Positions 30,502-40,118 of a DNA stretch of 64,000 nucleotides are shown piece after piece. The DNA is from Oricola thermophila (GTDB lineage: Bacteria > Pseudomonadota > Alphaproteobacteria > Rhizobiales > Rhizobiaceae), in contig NZ_CP054836.1 in the NCBI RefSeq assembly GCF_013358405.1, positions 2,604,001-2,668,000 on the forward strand, written 5' to 3'. Below the pieces are notes generated by a model, which was not told where the DNA came from, did no database searches, and saw only the letters and a program-made list of their open reading frames with translations. The position numbers and the translations under genes were made by a program. How positions within the stretch are numbered: position 1 is the stretch's first letter; every line of letters begins with the position of its first letter.

Positions 30502-31827
30502 CTAGCCGTCGCTGTGCGAGCGGCGGATGCGGCGCACCACGGCCCAGATCGCCAGCACGACAACGGGCACGGCCAGCGCCGTGACCGCGGTGTCCGGAAC
30601 GCCGAAGCGTTTCGGATCGATTCCCTTGACGACATAGGCGATCAGCCCGACCACGTAGTAGGAAACGGCGGCGACAGACAGGCCCTCCACCGTCTGCTGC
30701 AGGCGCAGTTGCAGCTTTGCGCGCTTGTTCATGGAATGCAGCAGGTCGCGGTTCTGCTTCTCCACCGCCACGTCCACCTTCGTGCGCAGCAGCGTGGCGG
30801 CGCGGGCGAGCTTCTCCGACAGGTTGGCCAGCCGGTCCTCCACCGAGCGGCAGGTACGCATCGCCGGCGCGACGCGGCGCTCCAGGAAGGAGAGCCAGGT
30901 GTCGTAGCCGGTCACCGGCTCCTCGCCGAGCGCGGCAAGGCGGTCGTGCACGATCTCGTCATAGGCACGGCTCGCGCCGAAGCGGTAGAGGCTGGAGGCG
31001 GCGTCGGCCTCCAGGTCGGCGGCGAGCGCGGTGATCTCGTCGAGCAGCGGCTCGGCATCGCCGGCGTCGATCGACCGCATGCGGTGGGTCAGTTCGGCGA
31101 GCTGGTCCTCCGCCTTGCGCAGGCGCGGCGACAGGCGTTGGGCCAGGGGCAGGCCCAGCATGGCCAGCGTGCGGTAGATCTCGATGTCGAACAGCCGCTG
31201 CGCCAGCGCGCCGGTGCGCTGCGGCGTCATGCCCTTGTCGAGGACGAGAATCCGGGTCAGCCCGGAGGCATCCTGGCGAAAATCGGTAACCACGACCGCG
31301 AGTCCGCCCTCGACCAGCGAGCAGCACAGCGTCGCCGGATCGAAGGAGTCGACCAGCTTCATCGTCGCCGGGCTGTGCTTGCGGATCTCCATGCGCACGC
31401 CGGCAATCAGGGTGCCGGGCGGCGGGAACTCCTCGCCGAAGGGATGGCCGGTGGGCAGATCGCCGGGGCGGCGGGACAACGGCCCCTCCCACAGGTAGGT
31501 CGAGGCCTCGGTATGGCGCTCCCACCTGAGCGAACCCTTGCCGGTCTGGATCGTGTGGTGACGGGCCTGCCTGTCCGGCGGCGCGGCGCCATGGCGGCGC
31601 GAAAGCTCGGCGAGCGCGGCATGGTCGACCGTGGAGCCGGCCTCGGTCATGAAGCACAGCTTGATCAGGGCGCGCGGGGCCGAGATCGATGGTGCGGGCC
31701 GGGCATGGATCTCGCCCAGCGCGACGGCGCGGCTGGGATGCAGGGGAAAGCCGAACGCGCCGTGGCGCGCAAGGCCCGGCGCGGCGGGCGTTTCCGGCGT
31801 CTGGATTTCTGTCTGCGTTTCGTTCAT
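30502..31827 (-). CDS. DUF3422 family protein
   Basis: This has 441 residues from ATG 31827. The N-terminal half is soluble and carries the family motif HPSRAVALGEIHARP, then a coiled-coil/helical region around 200-350. Two membrane helices lie near the C-terminus (about 370-395 and 405-425) before a basic tail RRIRRSHSDG. The family is conserved in proteobacteria and thought to be a membrane-anchored protein. Function is unknown. It is a single gene. Confidence 0.85.
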   Translation of the reverse strand: MNETQTEIQTPETPAAPGLARHGAFGFPLHPSRAVALGEIHARPAPSISAPRALIKLCFMTEAGSTVDHAALAELSRRHGAAPPDRQARHHTIQTGKGSLRWERHTEASTYLWEGPLSRRPGDLPTGHPFGEEFPPPGTLIAGVRMEIRKHSPATMKLVDSFDPATLCCSLVEGGLAVVVTDFRQDASGLTRILVLDKGMTPQRTGALAQRLFDIEIYRTLAMLGLPLAQRLSPRLRKAEDQLAELTHRMRSIDAGDAEPLLDEITALAADLEADAASSLYRFGASRAYDEIVHDRLAALGEEPVTGYDTWLSFLERRVAPAMRTCRSVEDRLANLSEKLARAATLLRTKVDVAVEKQNRDLLHSMNKRAKLQLRLQQTVEGLSVAAVSYYVVGLIAYVVKGIDPKRFGVPDTAVTALAVPVVVLAIWAVVRRIRRSHSDG

Positions 31828-31988
31828 CGCATCGGTTCCGGCGGACAATTGCCGCCGGACTATAACCTGCGCCCCGGCAAATGACATGCCGCAGGGTCGG
31901 GCAAATTGCCTCGCCCGCGGGCGCGCACCATGTAAATTGACCGGGCGGCCCCCGTGCCGCTACTTTCCGCGCTGACAGGAGAACAGGC

Positions 31989-32825
31989 ATGCCGGGAGGA
32001 TATTTCAAGCGAATCGATCAGTCGCGCACGGCCGACGGGATATGCGCGCAAATCGAGACCCTCGTGCTGGAGGGCGTGCTGCGCGTCGGCGACAAGCTGC
32101 CGGGCGAGCGCGAGCTTGCGCGCCGGTTCGACGTGTCGCGGCCCGTGCTGCGCGAGGCGCTGAAGGAGCTGGAAAGCCGGGGCCTGCTGGTGACCCGCCA
32201 CGGCGGCGGCACCTTCGTCGCGGACGTGATCGGCGACGTGTTCTCGCCCGCGATGCTGGAACTGATCGCCCGCCATCCGAAGGCCACGCAGGACTACCTG
32301 GAATATCGACGCGACGTGGAGGGCATCGCCGCCGCCTATGCCGCCGAGCGCGCCACCGATCACGACAAGGCGCTGCTGACCGACATAATGACCCGCATGG
32401 AGACGGCACACGCCCAGGAGAATCTCGACGAGGAAGCGGAGTCCGACATCGAGTTCCACAATGCCGTGTGCGAGAGCGCCCACAACATCCTGTTGATGCA
32501 CGCCCTGCGCTCCTGCTACCGGCTGCTGCAGAACGGTGTCTTCTTCAGCCGGGCGCTGGTCTACGGGCTTCCCGGCGCGCGCGCCGCGCTGCTTTCCCAG
32601 CACCGCGCCGTCTACGACGCGATCATGGCCGGTGATGCCGCGGCGGCGAAACGCGCGGCCGAGGCCCACATGGAATACATCCAGACCCACCGCCTCGAGG
32701 CGGAACGGATACGGTCATGGGAGGCTGTATCGCAGCTGCGTCACGCGCAAAGAACGGAAAGCGCGGAAGCGCCGCGCGACGAAAGGCGGAAACCGTCGCG
32801 CCAGCGCTCGCAGCCCGTGTCCTAG
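31989..32825 (+). CDS. FadR-family (GntR) transcriptional regulator, LldR-like
   Basis: This has 278 residues. The N-terminal winged helix (about 15-75) reads ...LPGERELARRFDVSRPVLREALKELESRGLLVTRHGGGTFV. The C-terminal FCD domain has the metal/ligand histidines in DIEFHNAVCESAHN and QHRAVYDAIMAGD. LldR/PdhR/GlcC proteins sense lactate, pyruvate or glycolate. It is convergent with lldD (27 bp between stops), and palindromes near glcD and lldD are plausible targets. The last 30 residues are basic and disordered. The exact ligand is inferred. Confidence 0.88.
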   Translation: MPGGYFKRIDQSRTADGICAQIETLVLEGVLRVGDKLPGERELARRFDVSRPVLREALKELESRGLLVTRHGGGTFVADVIGDVFSPAMLELIARHPKATQDYLEYRRDVEGIAAAYAAERATDHDKALLTDIMTRMETAHAQENLDEEAESDIEFHNAVCESAHNILLMHALRSCYRLLQNGVFFSRALVYGLPGARAALLSQHRAVYDAIMAGDAAAAKRAAEAHMEYIQTHRLEAERIRSWEAVSQLRHAQRTESAEAPRDERRKPSRQRSQPVS

Positions 32826-32851
32826 CAGAGCCGGACCGGCGCGCCCGCGAC

Positions 32852-34174
32852 CTAGCCCTTCGCCGGGGCCTTGGCCCTGCGACCGGCGCCGGCCTTCGGC
32901 TTGGACCCGGCTGCTGACGTCCGCTTGGCCGCCGAAGCCGCTTTCGCGGCGGTCGTCCGCTTCGCCGCGGCGGACTGGGCCTTCTTCCTTGCCGGCGCCT
33001 TCGCCTTCACCGTCTTGCGCACCGTCGCCGGCGGCTCCAGCAGGTTGTGATGGCCGACATTGTTGATGTCGGTCTCGCCGGCCAGCGCCATGGTGAGATC
33101 GAGTTCCTTGCGCAGGAGTTCCAGCGCCTTGGTCACGCCGGCCTCGCCGGCGGCGCCGAGGCCGTAGACGAAGGCACGGCCGACATAGGTCGACTTCGCA
33201 CCGAGCGCGACAGCCTTGAAGATGTCCTGGCCGGAGCGGATGCCGGAATCGAGATGGACCTCGATCTTGTCGCCGACCTTGTCGACCACCGGCGCCAGCA
33301 TGTCGATGGTGGCCGCCGCGCCGTCGAGCTGGCGTCCGCCGTGGTTCGACACGATGATCGCGTCGGCACCGGTCTTGGCGGCGATCTCGGCATCCTCGAC
33401 ATCGTTGACGCCCTTGAGGATCAGCTTGCCGTCCCAGTGCTTCTTGATCCACTCGACCGACTCCCAGTCGAGCGTGGGATCGAACTGGCTGTTGGTCCAG
33501 TCGGAGAGCGAGGACATGTCCTCGACGCCCTTCACGTGCCCGACGATGTTGCCGAAGGAGCGGTTCTGCGTGCCGAGCATGCCGAGGCACCAGGCCGGTT
33601 TGGTGGCGAGGTTGAGAAGGTTCGCCAGCGTCGGCTTGGGCGGCGCCGACAACCCGTTCTTGATGTCCTTGTGGCGCTGGGCGAGAATCTGCAGGTCCAG
33701 CGTCAGCACCAGCGCCGAGCAGCCGGCCGCCTTGGCGCGGGCGATCAGGTCGGCGGCAAAGCCGCGGTCGCGCATCACGTAGAGCTGGAACCAGAAGGGC
33801 TTCGTCGTCGCCTCGGCGACCGCCTCGATGGAGCATATGCTCATGGTCGACAGGGTGAAGGGCACGCCGAACTTCTCGGCCGCGCGGGCGGCATGGATCT
33901 CGCCGTCGGGATGCTGCATGCCGGTCATGCCGACCGGCGCCAGCGCGACCGGCATCGACACGTCCTGGCCAACCATGCTTGTCGCGACCGTACGATTGTC
34001 GATGTTGCGGGCGACGCGCTGGCGGATCCTGATCTTCCCGAACGCGGACGTGTTCTCGCGATAGGTCGATTCCGACCATGCGCCCGAATCGGCATAGTCG
34101 TAGAACATGCGCGGCACGCGGCGGCGCGCGATCCTCTGCAGATCCTGGATGTCGGTAACCTTGTCGAGATTCAT
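32852..34174 (-). CDS. lldD: L-lactate dehydrogenase (FMN, LldD type) with Lys/Ala-rich tail
   Basis: This is an FMN-dependent alpha-hydroxyacid oxidase of 440 residues, probably oxidising L-lactate to pyruvate at the membrane. The FMN-enzyme motif SNHGGRQLDG is intact, with catalytic His278 in its centre. FYDYADSGAWSE and LTLDLQILAQRHKDIKNG are typical of LldD. The enzyme domain ends near residue 380. The last 60 residues are an unstructured tail of repeated AAK/KA units that looks like histone H1 or AlgP. Such a tail is not part of the usual family. The reading frame is continuous. Confidence 0.92.
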   Translation of the reverse strand: MNLDKVTDIQDLQRIARRRVPRMFYDYADSGAWSESTYRENTSAFGKIRIRQRVARNIDNRTVATSMVGQDVSMPVALAPVGMTGMQHPDGEIHAARAAEKFGVPFTLSTMSICSIEAVAEATTKPFWFQLYVMRDRGFAADLIARAKAAGCSALVLTLDLQILAQRHKDIKNGLSAPPKPTLANLLNLATKPAWCLGMLGTQNRSFGNIVGHVKGVEDMSSLSDWTNSQFDPTLDWESVEWIKKHWDGKLILKGVNDVEDAEIAAKTGADAIIVSNHGGRQLDGAAATIDMLAPVVDKVGDKIEVHLDSGIRSGQDIFKAVALGAKSTYVGRAFVYGLGAAGEAGVTKALELLRKELDLTMALAGETDINNVGHHNLLEPPATVRKTVKAKAPARKKAQSAAAKRTTAAKAASAAKRTSAAGSKPKAGAGRRAKAPAKG

Positions 34175-34197
34175 GCCTGCCAGTCCCTCCGCAATAT

Positions 34198-34211
34198 TGA
34201 CCCACAGGTCA
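34198..34211. promoter_or_regulatory. Inverted repeat upstream of lldD
   Basis: TGACC (34198-34202) and GGTCA (34207-34211) flank CACA, 23 bp upstream of the lldD start. It could be a FadR-family operator, but the half-sites are short. Confidence 0.3.
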
Positions 34212-34258
34212 TAGCGGCAATGGGCGGCAAGGAAAAGACGGCAGGCGCGGCGAAGCGA

Positions 34259-34408
34259 TCAGCCCGCCGCGGCGACCAGCCCGACGGAAATGCCGTAGCC
34301 GTCGACCGGCGTCTTCCCGGCCTCGGCCCGCTCGGTATAGACCGCAAGCCCGAGGAAGGAGATGGTCAACAACAATGCTGCCGACAGGAAAGCCGCGCGC
34401 GCGTGCAT
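34259..34408 (-). CDS. Short membrane or secreted peptide, 49 residues
   Basis: From ATG 34408 (AGGAG ten bases upstream) the peptide starts MHARAAFLSAALLLTISFLGLAVYT and continues with a Gly-rich end (DGYGISVGLVAAAG). The first part is a signal peptide or membrane anchor. No family is recognised. An upstream ATG at 34447 would add 13 residues. The ribosome site and hydrophobic profile support a gene, but the length leaves doubt. Confidence 0.45.
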   Translation of the reverse strand: MHARAAFLSAALLLTISFLGLAVYTERAEAGKTPVDGYGISVGLVAAAG

Positions 34409-34584
34409 GAATCTTTGCTCCTGAAATCTCTTCGGTTTCGCCGCCATCTCGCCAGATCCGGCGCGAAATCGGTGTGCCGGCCGTCACAGGGGAGTCGGGC
34501 ACGGCGGGCCGTATAGGGTTTACAAAGGATAAATGCCAGAGCCTTTGAACGGTTGGATCGCCATTTCTTCGAGGGAATTCGACA

Positions 34585-35244
34585 GTGTTGCAGAATCGCG
34601 TCACCCCGTGGGGTGATATCGTCGCCGATCCCGCGCGCGGCATGTTCACCGGCAATCGCGGCATATTGCACGACCCCGCAACGTGCAGGCTGCATCCGCG
34701 CCGCCGCTGGACGTCGAAGGCCTGGATCGTCTGCGCCTGCAACTACCGCGGCACAAGGCGCGACGTGATGGGTCACAACGGCAGGGACGGGAAATCCGCC
34801 GGCTGGACCGAGCTCTTCTTCCTCGACGAAGCCACGGCGCTGGCCGCCGGCCACCGCCCCTGCTTCCGCTGCCGCCGGGCCGATGCCGAGCGGTTCAGGG
34901 CCGCCTGGGCCGCGGGCAACGGCACGGAACCGCCGACGGCCGGCGAAATGGACACGGCGCTGCACCGCGAGCGCCTCGACGGGCGGCGGAAGCGGCTTCA
35001 CCCGCTGCCCTGCCCGGCCGGGGAACTGCCGGACGGAACCATGGTCACGGATGGCCGCGACGCCATGGTGATTCGCACCGGGCGGGCATGGCGCTGGTCC
35101 TTTTCCGGCTATGACGCGCCGCAGCCGCCGCCGGACGGGCTGATGATGCTCACCCCGCCCTCGACGGCCAGGACGCTGCGCGCCGGCTACGTTCCGGCGA
35201 TTCACTTCACCGCGCTTCACTACCCGCCGGCCGCAGGGAATTGA
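34585..35244 (+). CDS. Uncharacterised protein with Cys/His cluster
   Basis: This has 219 residues starting at GTG 34585. Cys34, Cys50, Cys52, His64, His90, Cys93 and Cys96 (HRPCFRC) are grouped in the first half and could bind zinc. The central [16 protein letters not shown] and [17 protein letters not shown] segments look conserved-type rather than random. The C-terminal half is rich in Pro and Arg. I recognise no named family. It overlaps nothing and lies just upstream of rsmE (32 bp), so co-transcription is possible. Confidence 0.65.
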   Translation: MLQNRVTPWGDIVADPARGMFTGNRGILHDPATCRLHPRRRWTSKAWIVCACNYRGTRRDVMGHNGRDGKSAGWTELFFLDEATALAAGHRPCFRCRRADAERFRAAWAAGNGTEPPTAGEMDTALHRERLDGRRKRLHPLPCPAGELPDGTMVTDGRDAMVIRTGRAWRWSFSGYDAPQPPPDGLMMLTPPSTARTLRAGYVPAIHFTALHYPPAAGN

Positions 35245-35276
35245 CCTTTTGCGCGCGACGGTCCATCCGTCCCGCC

Positions 35277-36014
35277 ATGCGCGCGAACTACAGAATGCAA
35301 CGCCTCTACGTCGACCACCCCCTCGCGGCGGGAGGAACGATAGCCACCGACAAGACCCGGTCGAACTACCTGCTCAACGTGCTGCGGATGGACGAGGGCG
35401 CCGAGCTGCTCGTCTTCAACGGCCGCGACGGGGAATGGCGCGCCATACTGCGCAGGCCGGGCAAGAAACAGGCCGCGCTCGAGCTTGCCGAACAGGTGCG
35501 TCCGCAGCCCGCCCCGTCCGACCTCGTCTACTGCTTCGCGCCGCTGAAATCCGGCCGTCTCGACTACATGGTGCAGAAGGCCGTCGAGATGGGCGCCGGC
35601 ATCCTGCAGCCGGTGATGACGCATCACACCCAGGTCCCGAAGGTGAATGTGGACAGGATGGCCGCCAACGCGGTCGAGGCGGCGGAACAGTGCGGCATAT
35701 TGTCGATTCCCGAATGCCGCGAACCGGTGAAATTCGACAGGCTGCTTGCCGGCTGGGACCCGGAGCGGCGGCTGGTCTTCTGCGACGAGGACTCCGAGAC
35801 GAACAACCCGCTGGCAGCGCTGCAGTCGGTGAAGGAAAGGAAACTCGGCGTCATCATCGGCCCGGAGGGCGGCTTTTCCGATGCCGAGCGCGACCAGCTT
35901 CGCGCCCTGCCCTTCGTCACCGCCATCCCGCTCGGCCCGCGCATCCTGCGCGCCGACACGGCGGCCGTGGCGGCGCTGGCCGTCATCCAGGCGACGGCAG
36001 GCGACTGGAAGTAA
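35277..36014 (+). CDS. rsmE: 16S rRNA (uracil-1498-N3)-methyltransferase
   Basis: This has 245 residues and is a SPOUT methyltransferase modifying U1498 of 16S rRNA. The N-terminal PUA-like domain is followed by the knot region with [33 protein letters not shown] and [17 protein letters not shown], all RsmE signatures. I take ATG 35277; ATG 35295 (MQRLYV) is also possible. It is 95 bp upstream of gshA. Confidence 0.93.
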   Translation: MRANYRMQRLYVDHPLAAGGTIATDKTRSNYLLNVLRMDEGAELLVFNGRDGEWRAILRRPGKKQAALELAEQVRPQPAPSDLVYCFAPLKSGRLDYMVQKAVEMGAGILQPVMTHHTQVPKVNVDRMAANAVEAAEQCGILSIPECREPVKFDRLLAGWDPERRLVFCDEDSETNNPLAALQSVKERKLGVIIGPEGGFSDAERDQLRALPFVTAIPLGPRILRADTAAVAALAVIQATAGDWK

Positions 36015-36109
36015 TTCAATATTCCTTGAACGGCCATCAGAAAAATGGGCTTGCCCTGACGGCTCCCCTCGTCCATCAAGCCCCGCGAATATACCGGACG
36101 AGGCGTTCC

Positions 36110-37483
36110 ATGGCGCGTGACACCACCGACGAAACCCCGATCTCCTCGATAGAGGAACTGGCCGCCTATCTCGCCTCCGGCTGCAAGCCGAAGGACGAGT
36201 GGCGGATCGGCACGGAGCACGAGAAGTTTCCCTTCTTCACCGAGGACAACAGCCCGGTGCCCTATGAGGGGGAGCGCTCCATCCGCGCCCTGCTGGAAGG
36301 CATGCAGGAAACGCTGGGCTGGTCGCCGATCATGGACGAGGGCCGCATCATCGGCCTCTACGAGCCGACCGGCATGGGCGCCATCAGCCTCGAGCCGGGC
36401 GGCCAGTTCGAGCTGTCCGGCGCGCCGCTGGAGACGATCCACCAGACCTGCCGCGAGTCCAACGCCCACCTGTCGCAGCTCAGCGAGATCGCCGATCCGC
36501 TCGGCATCAAGTTCCTCGGCCTCGGCGCAAGCCCGAAATGGACGCTGGACGAAACGCCGCGCATGCCGAAATCGCGCTACGACATCATGCGCGCCTACAT
36601 GCCGAAGGTCGGCAATGAAGGTCTCGACATGATGCACCGGACCTCGACCATCCAGGTCAATCTCGACTTCGCTTCCGAGGCCGACATGCGCCGGAAGATG
36701 CAGGTTTCCTACCGCCTGCAGCCGGTCGCCACGGCGCTGTTCGCCAATTCGCCCTTCACCGAGGGCAGGCCGAACGGGCTGCTGTCGTGGCGGGCGAACA
36801 TCTGGCGCGACACCGACCCGGACCGCACCGGCGTCCTGCCCTTCGTCTTCTCGGAGGATTTCGGCTTCATGGACTATGTCGAGTGGGTGCTCGACGTGCC
36901 GATGTATTTCGTGCTGCGCGAGGGCCGGTACCACGATTGCACCCACGTCACCTTCCGCCAGTTCATGGACGGTGCGCTGGAGGGCGAGATCCCGGACCCG
37001 CACCCGAACATGGGCGACTGGACCAACCACCTGTCCACCGTGTTCCCGGAGGTGCGGCTCAAGAAGTTCATCGAGATGCGCGGCGCCGACGGCGGGCCGT
37101 GGCGGCGCATCTGCGCCCTGCCGGCGCTGTGGGTCGGGCTGCTCTACGACGAGACGGCGCTGGAGGCCGCGGACGCGCTGACGCGGGACTGGACCTGCGA
37201 GGACGTGGTGGCGCTGCGCGATGCCGTGCCGCGCGAGGGGCTGAAGGCGACGATCAGGGGCCGCACGGTGCGGGAAATCGGCTACGACGTTCTCCGCATC
37301 GCCCGCGAGGGCCTGAAATCGCGCGCGAAGCTCAATTCCGAGGGCTTCGACGAGGCGCATTTCCTCATTCCGCTGGAGGAGATCGTCGCGCGCGGCACCA
37401 CGCCGGCCGAGCAGATGATCACCGAGTACCACTCGGTATGGGCCGAGTCGATCGAGCCCGTTTTTCTCGAATATGCCTACTGA
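36110..37483 (+). CDS. gshA: Glutamate--cysteine ligase
   Basis: This makes gamma-glutamylcysteine, the first step of glutathione synthesis. At 457 residues it is the plant-type (class 3) GCS of alphaproteobacteria. Recognisable segments are RIGTEHEKFPF, the substrate loop YEPTGMGAISLEPGGQFELSGAPL, MHRTSTIQVNLDF and FANSPFTEGRPNG. ATG 36110 gives the family start. The same frame stays open upstream to 35249 over rsmE, which is a shadow. Confidence 0.95.
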   Translation: MARDTTDETPISSIEELAAYLASGCKPKDEWRIGTEHEKFPFFTEDNSPVPYEGERSIRALLEGMQETLGWSPIMDEGRIIGLYEPTGMGAISLEPGGQFELSGAPLETIHQTCRESNAHLSQLSEIADPLGIKFLGLGASPKWTLDETPRMPKSRYDIMRAYMPKVGNEGLDMMHRTSTIQVNLDFASEADMRRKMQVSYRLQPVATALFANSPFTEGRPNGLLSWRANIWRDTDPDRTGVLPFVFSEDFGFMDYVEWVLDVPMYFVLREGRYHDCTHVTFRQFMDGALEGEIPDPHPNMGDWTNHLSTVFPEVRLKKFIEMRGADGGPWRRICALPALWVGLLYDETALEAADALTRDWTCEDVVALRDAVPREGLKATIRGRTVREIGYDVLRIAREGLKSRAKLNSEGFDEAHFLIPLEEIVARGTTPAEQMITEYHSVWAESIEPVFLEYAY

Positions 37484-37600
37484 GCGGGGCCGCGCGGGCG
37501 GAAAAAATCGCCAAAAGCCGGAAGCTTTCGCGTCCGTTTAACCTCTGGTTGTGTTTTTTGTTGCAGATAGTTCCGCCAAAAGGAACCGCTGCGATACAAC

Positions 37601-40069
37601 ATGTCCGACCAGATAGCGACATCGCCGATCAATGACGCCGACATTTGGCAACATGCCCTCTCGGTCGCGCGCCTCGGCGTCATAGACAGGAATTTTGCGA
37701 CCGGCGAGACGTCGCACTCGGCGAGCTGGAAGCGCATGCTCGGCTATGACGAGCACGAGTTGCCCGACCACGAGGACTTGTGGCTGTCCCTGATGCATCC
37801 CGACGACATCGAGCGGGTCAGGGACATCAGCCGGCGCAATGTCGTCGGCGAGACGGAATACCTGGAGGCCGAATTCCGCCTGCGCCACAAGAGCGGCGAA
37901 TGGCGCTGGTTCCTGGGCCGCGGCTGCGTCGTCGAGCGCGACCCCGACACGGGCATCGCCATCCGCCTGATCGCGCTGCAGACCGACATCACCGGCCAGA
38001 AGAACTCCGAGACCGAGCTGCGCCATGCCAACGAGCGGCTGCGGCTCGCACTCGACGCAAGCGGCATCGGTACCTGGCACTACGAACCCGACACCGGGCG
38101 GATGTTCTGGGACGAACGCATGCGCGAGATCTACGGGATCGGACCGGAATTCGAGGTGTCGCTCGACACCTGCCCGGCATTCGTCCATCCCGAGGACCGC
38201 GACGCGGTCGAGGCACAGGTTGCCCGCCTGATCGAGACCAGGGAAACCCTGCATGCCCGCTACCGCATCGTGCGGGCGGACGAGGAAATCCGCTTCATAG
38301 ACGCGCACACGCGATATCTCTCGGAAGGGCAGCACTCCGCGCGGGTGGTCGGCATCGTCCGCGACGTGACGAGCGAGGTTCGGGCGGCCGAGGCACTGGC
38401 GACGGAGAAGGAGACGCTGCGCGTCACGCTTCACTCGATCCGCGACGCCGTGGTGGCGACCGACGGCGAAGGCATCATCACCTATGCCAACGAATCGGCG
38501 ATTCAGCTGTTCGGCTGCGAGAATTCGGACATGATCGGCCAGCCGATCGGCGCCTGGCTCGCCGGACGCTGCAAGACCCGGCGCGACGAGGACGCGAAGA
38601 CCCTGCTGGCAATGGCCGGCGATGACGGTTCCGAGCGGGTGATCCGCCACACGGCGGCGCCCATCGCGGCGGGCACCGGTACCGTGTCCGGCTCGGTGCA
38701 CACCTTCCAGGACGTCACGCAGGAACATGCGCGCAAGCGCGAGCTGGCCTATGCCGCGCGCCACGACTCGCTGACCGGCGTGCTCAACCGGCGCGCCTTC
38801 GAGGAAACGCTGGCCGATTTCGTGTCGGATGCCGAGGCGCCATCGTTCGCCCTCTTCTACATCGACATCGACTATTTCAAGGCGATCAACGACATGGCCG
38901 GCCACGCCGCCGGAGACGCGGCGCTGAAGGGCGCCACGGAGGCCATGAAGCAATGCCTGCCGTCATCCGCCATCGTCGGCCGCCTCGGCGGCGACGAGTT
39001 CGCGGCCATCGTGCCGACCTCGGACCGCGACTCGGCCATCGCGGTCGCCGAGCGGATGCTCGAGGCCATCCGGTCGACACCGCTGCCGGCCGGGATGCGC
39101 CATCGCGATTTCGGCGCCAGCATCGGCGTGGAATTCGTCGACGCGCCGGGCGAGTCCGCGACCAACCTGCTCGCGCGGGCCGATGACGCCTGCTACGCGG
39201 CGAAGGCCGGCGGGCGCAACCGCGTTGCGGTGCGCGACGGACGCAGCGACACCGCCGGGGGCCTTGCCGCGATCCGCATGGCGTCCGATCTCGGCGACGC
39301 GATGGAGGACGGCCGCCTCAAGCTATACGCGCAGGAACTGCGCCGGCTCGACGATCCCTGGAACACCTGCGGCACGGTCGAAGTGCTGACCCGGCTCGTC
39401 GATACCAACGGCAACAACGTGCCGCCCAGCGAGTTCATTCCCGCCGCCGAGCGTTTCGGCATGGCCTCCATGCTGGACCGGTGGGTGATACGCCAGGCGC
39501 TGGAACGCCACGGCTCGCAGATGGGTCCCGACGGTGCGCTGTCGCTCGGCTTCAACCTGTCGGCCCAGACGCTGAGCGACCCGTCCCTGTGGACCTTCGT
39601 CAAGGAAACGATCGCGGAAAACGGGGTCGCGCCCAACCATGTCACCTTCGAGATCACCGAGACGGCGACCGTCACCAATTTCGAGGCGGCCCAGCAATTC
39701 GTGCGGCACGTGCGCGCGCTGGGATGCCGCGTCAGTCTCGACGATTTCGGCGCCGGGCTCAGCTCCTTCGGCTATCTGCGCCGCTTCTCCGTCGACTCGG
39801 TGAAGATCGACGGAGAATTCGTCGAGAACATTGCCCGCAGCCGGTTCGACCGCGCCATCGTCTCCTCGATCACCGGCATCGCCCGCGACCTCGGCTTCTA
39901 CGTGGTCGCCGAACGGATCGAGGAGGAAGCGGCGCTGGACGTGCTGAGGGAACTCGGCGTGCGCAAGGTGCAGGGCTACCTGCTGCACAAGCCGGAACCG
40001 CTGGAAGACCTCATCGCGCGCATCTGCGGCCACGCCGGGGCCGAAACCGCGGAACGCCGGGCCGGCTGA
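37601..40069 (+). CDS. PAS-GGDEF-EAL cyclic-di-GMP protein
   Basis: This protein of 822 residues makes or degrades c-di-GMP, and has no membrane segment. Three PAS domains lie at about 15-135, 145-265 and 270-385. The first two have PAC-type ends (FRLRHKSGEWRWF). The GGDEF domain (about 390-550) has an intact motif at 463-467 and RHDSLTGVLNRR. The EAL domain (about 565-810) has EVL at 594-596, NLSAQTL, EITET, DDFGAGLSSFGYL and VKIDGEF. The active-site residues appear kept, though the AEGVE motif is changed to AERIE. Both activities are possible; the PAS domains probably decide which dominates. Confidence 0.92.
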   Translation: MSDQIATSPINDADIWQHALSVARLGVIDRNFATGETSHSASWKRMLGYDEHELPDHEDLWLSLMHPDDIERVRDISRRNVVGETEYLEAEFRLRHKSGEWRWFLGRGCVVERDPDTGIAIRLIALQTDITGQKNSETELRHANERLRLALDASGIGTWHYEPDTGRMFWDERMREIYGIGPEFEVSLDTCPAFVHPEDRDAVEAQVARLIETRETLHARYRIVRADEEIRFIDAHTRYLSEGQHSARVVGIVRDVTSEVRAAEALATEKETLRVTLHSIRDAVVATDGEGIITYANESAIQLFGCENSDMIGQPIGAWLAGRCKTRRDEDAKTLLAMAGDDGSERVIRHTAAPIAAGTGTVSGSVHTFQDVTQEHARKRELAYAARHDSLTGVLNRRAFEETLADFVSDAEAPSFALFYIDIDYFKAINDMAGHAAGDAALKGATEAMKQCLPSSAIVGRLGGDEFAAIVPTSDRDSAIAVAERMLEAIRSTPLPAGMRHRDFGASIGVEFVDAPGESATNLLARADDACYAAKAGGRNRVAVRDGRSDTAGGLAAIRMASDLGDAMEDGRLKLYAQELRRLDDPWNTCGTVEVLTRLVDTNGNNVPPSEFIPAAERFGMASMLDRWVIRQALERHGSQMGPDGALSLGFNLSAQTLSDPSLWTFVKETIAENGVAPNHVTFEITETATVTNFEAAQQFVRHVRALGCRVSLDDFGAGLSSFGYLRRFSVDSVKIDGEFVENIARSRFDRAIVSSITGIARDLGFYVVAERIEEEAALDVLRELGVRKVQGYLLHKPEPLEDLIARICGHAGAETAERRAG

Positions 40070-40118
40070 GCGCCGGGCCGGTCGGCCGACATCGGGGAAG
40101 CCGCACAGCCCGGCAGGA

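Noticed and set aside
35249..37483. A fusion of rsmE-region sequence to gshA in one frame
   Set aside because: The part before 36110 reads rsmE in the wrong frame. gshA has its own start and family-like N-terminus there.
39380..40066. A degenerate, inactive EAL domain because the motif reads EVL
   Set aside because: EVL is a common active variant, and the other catalytic-region motifs (N in NLSAQTL, E in EITET, DDFG, VKID) are retained.
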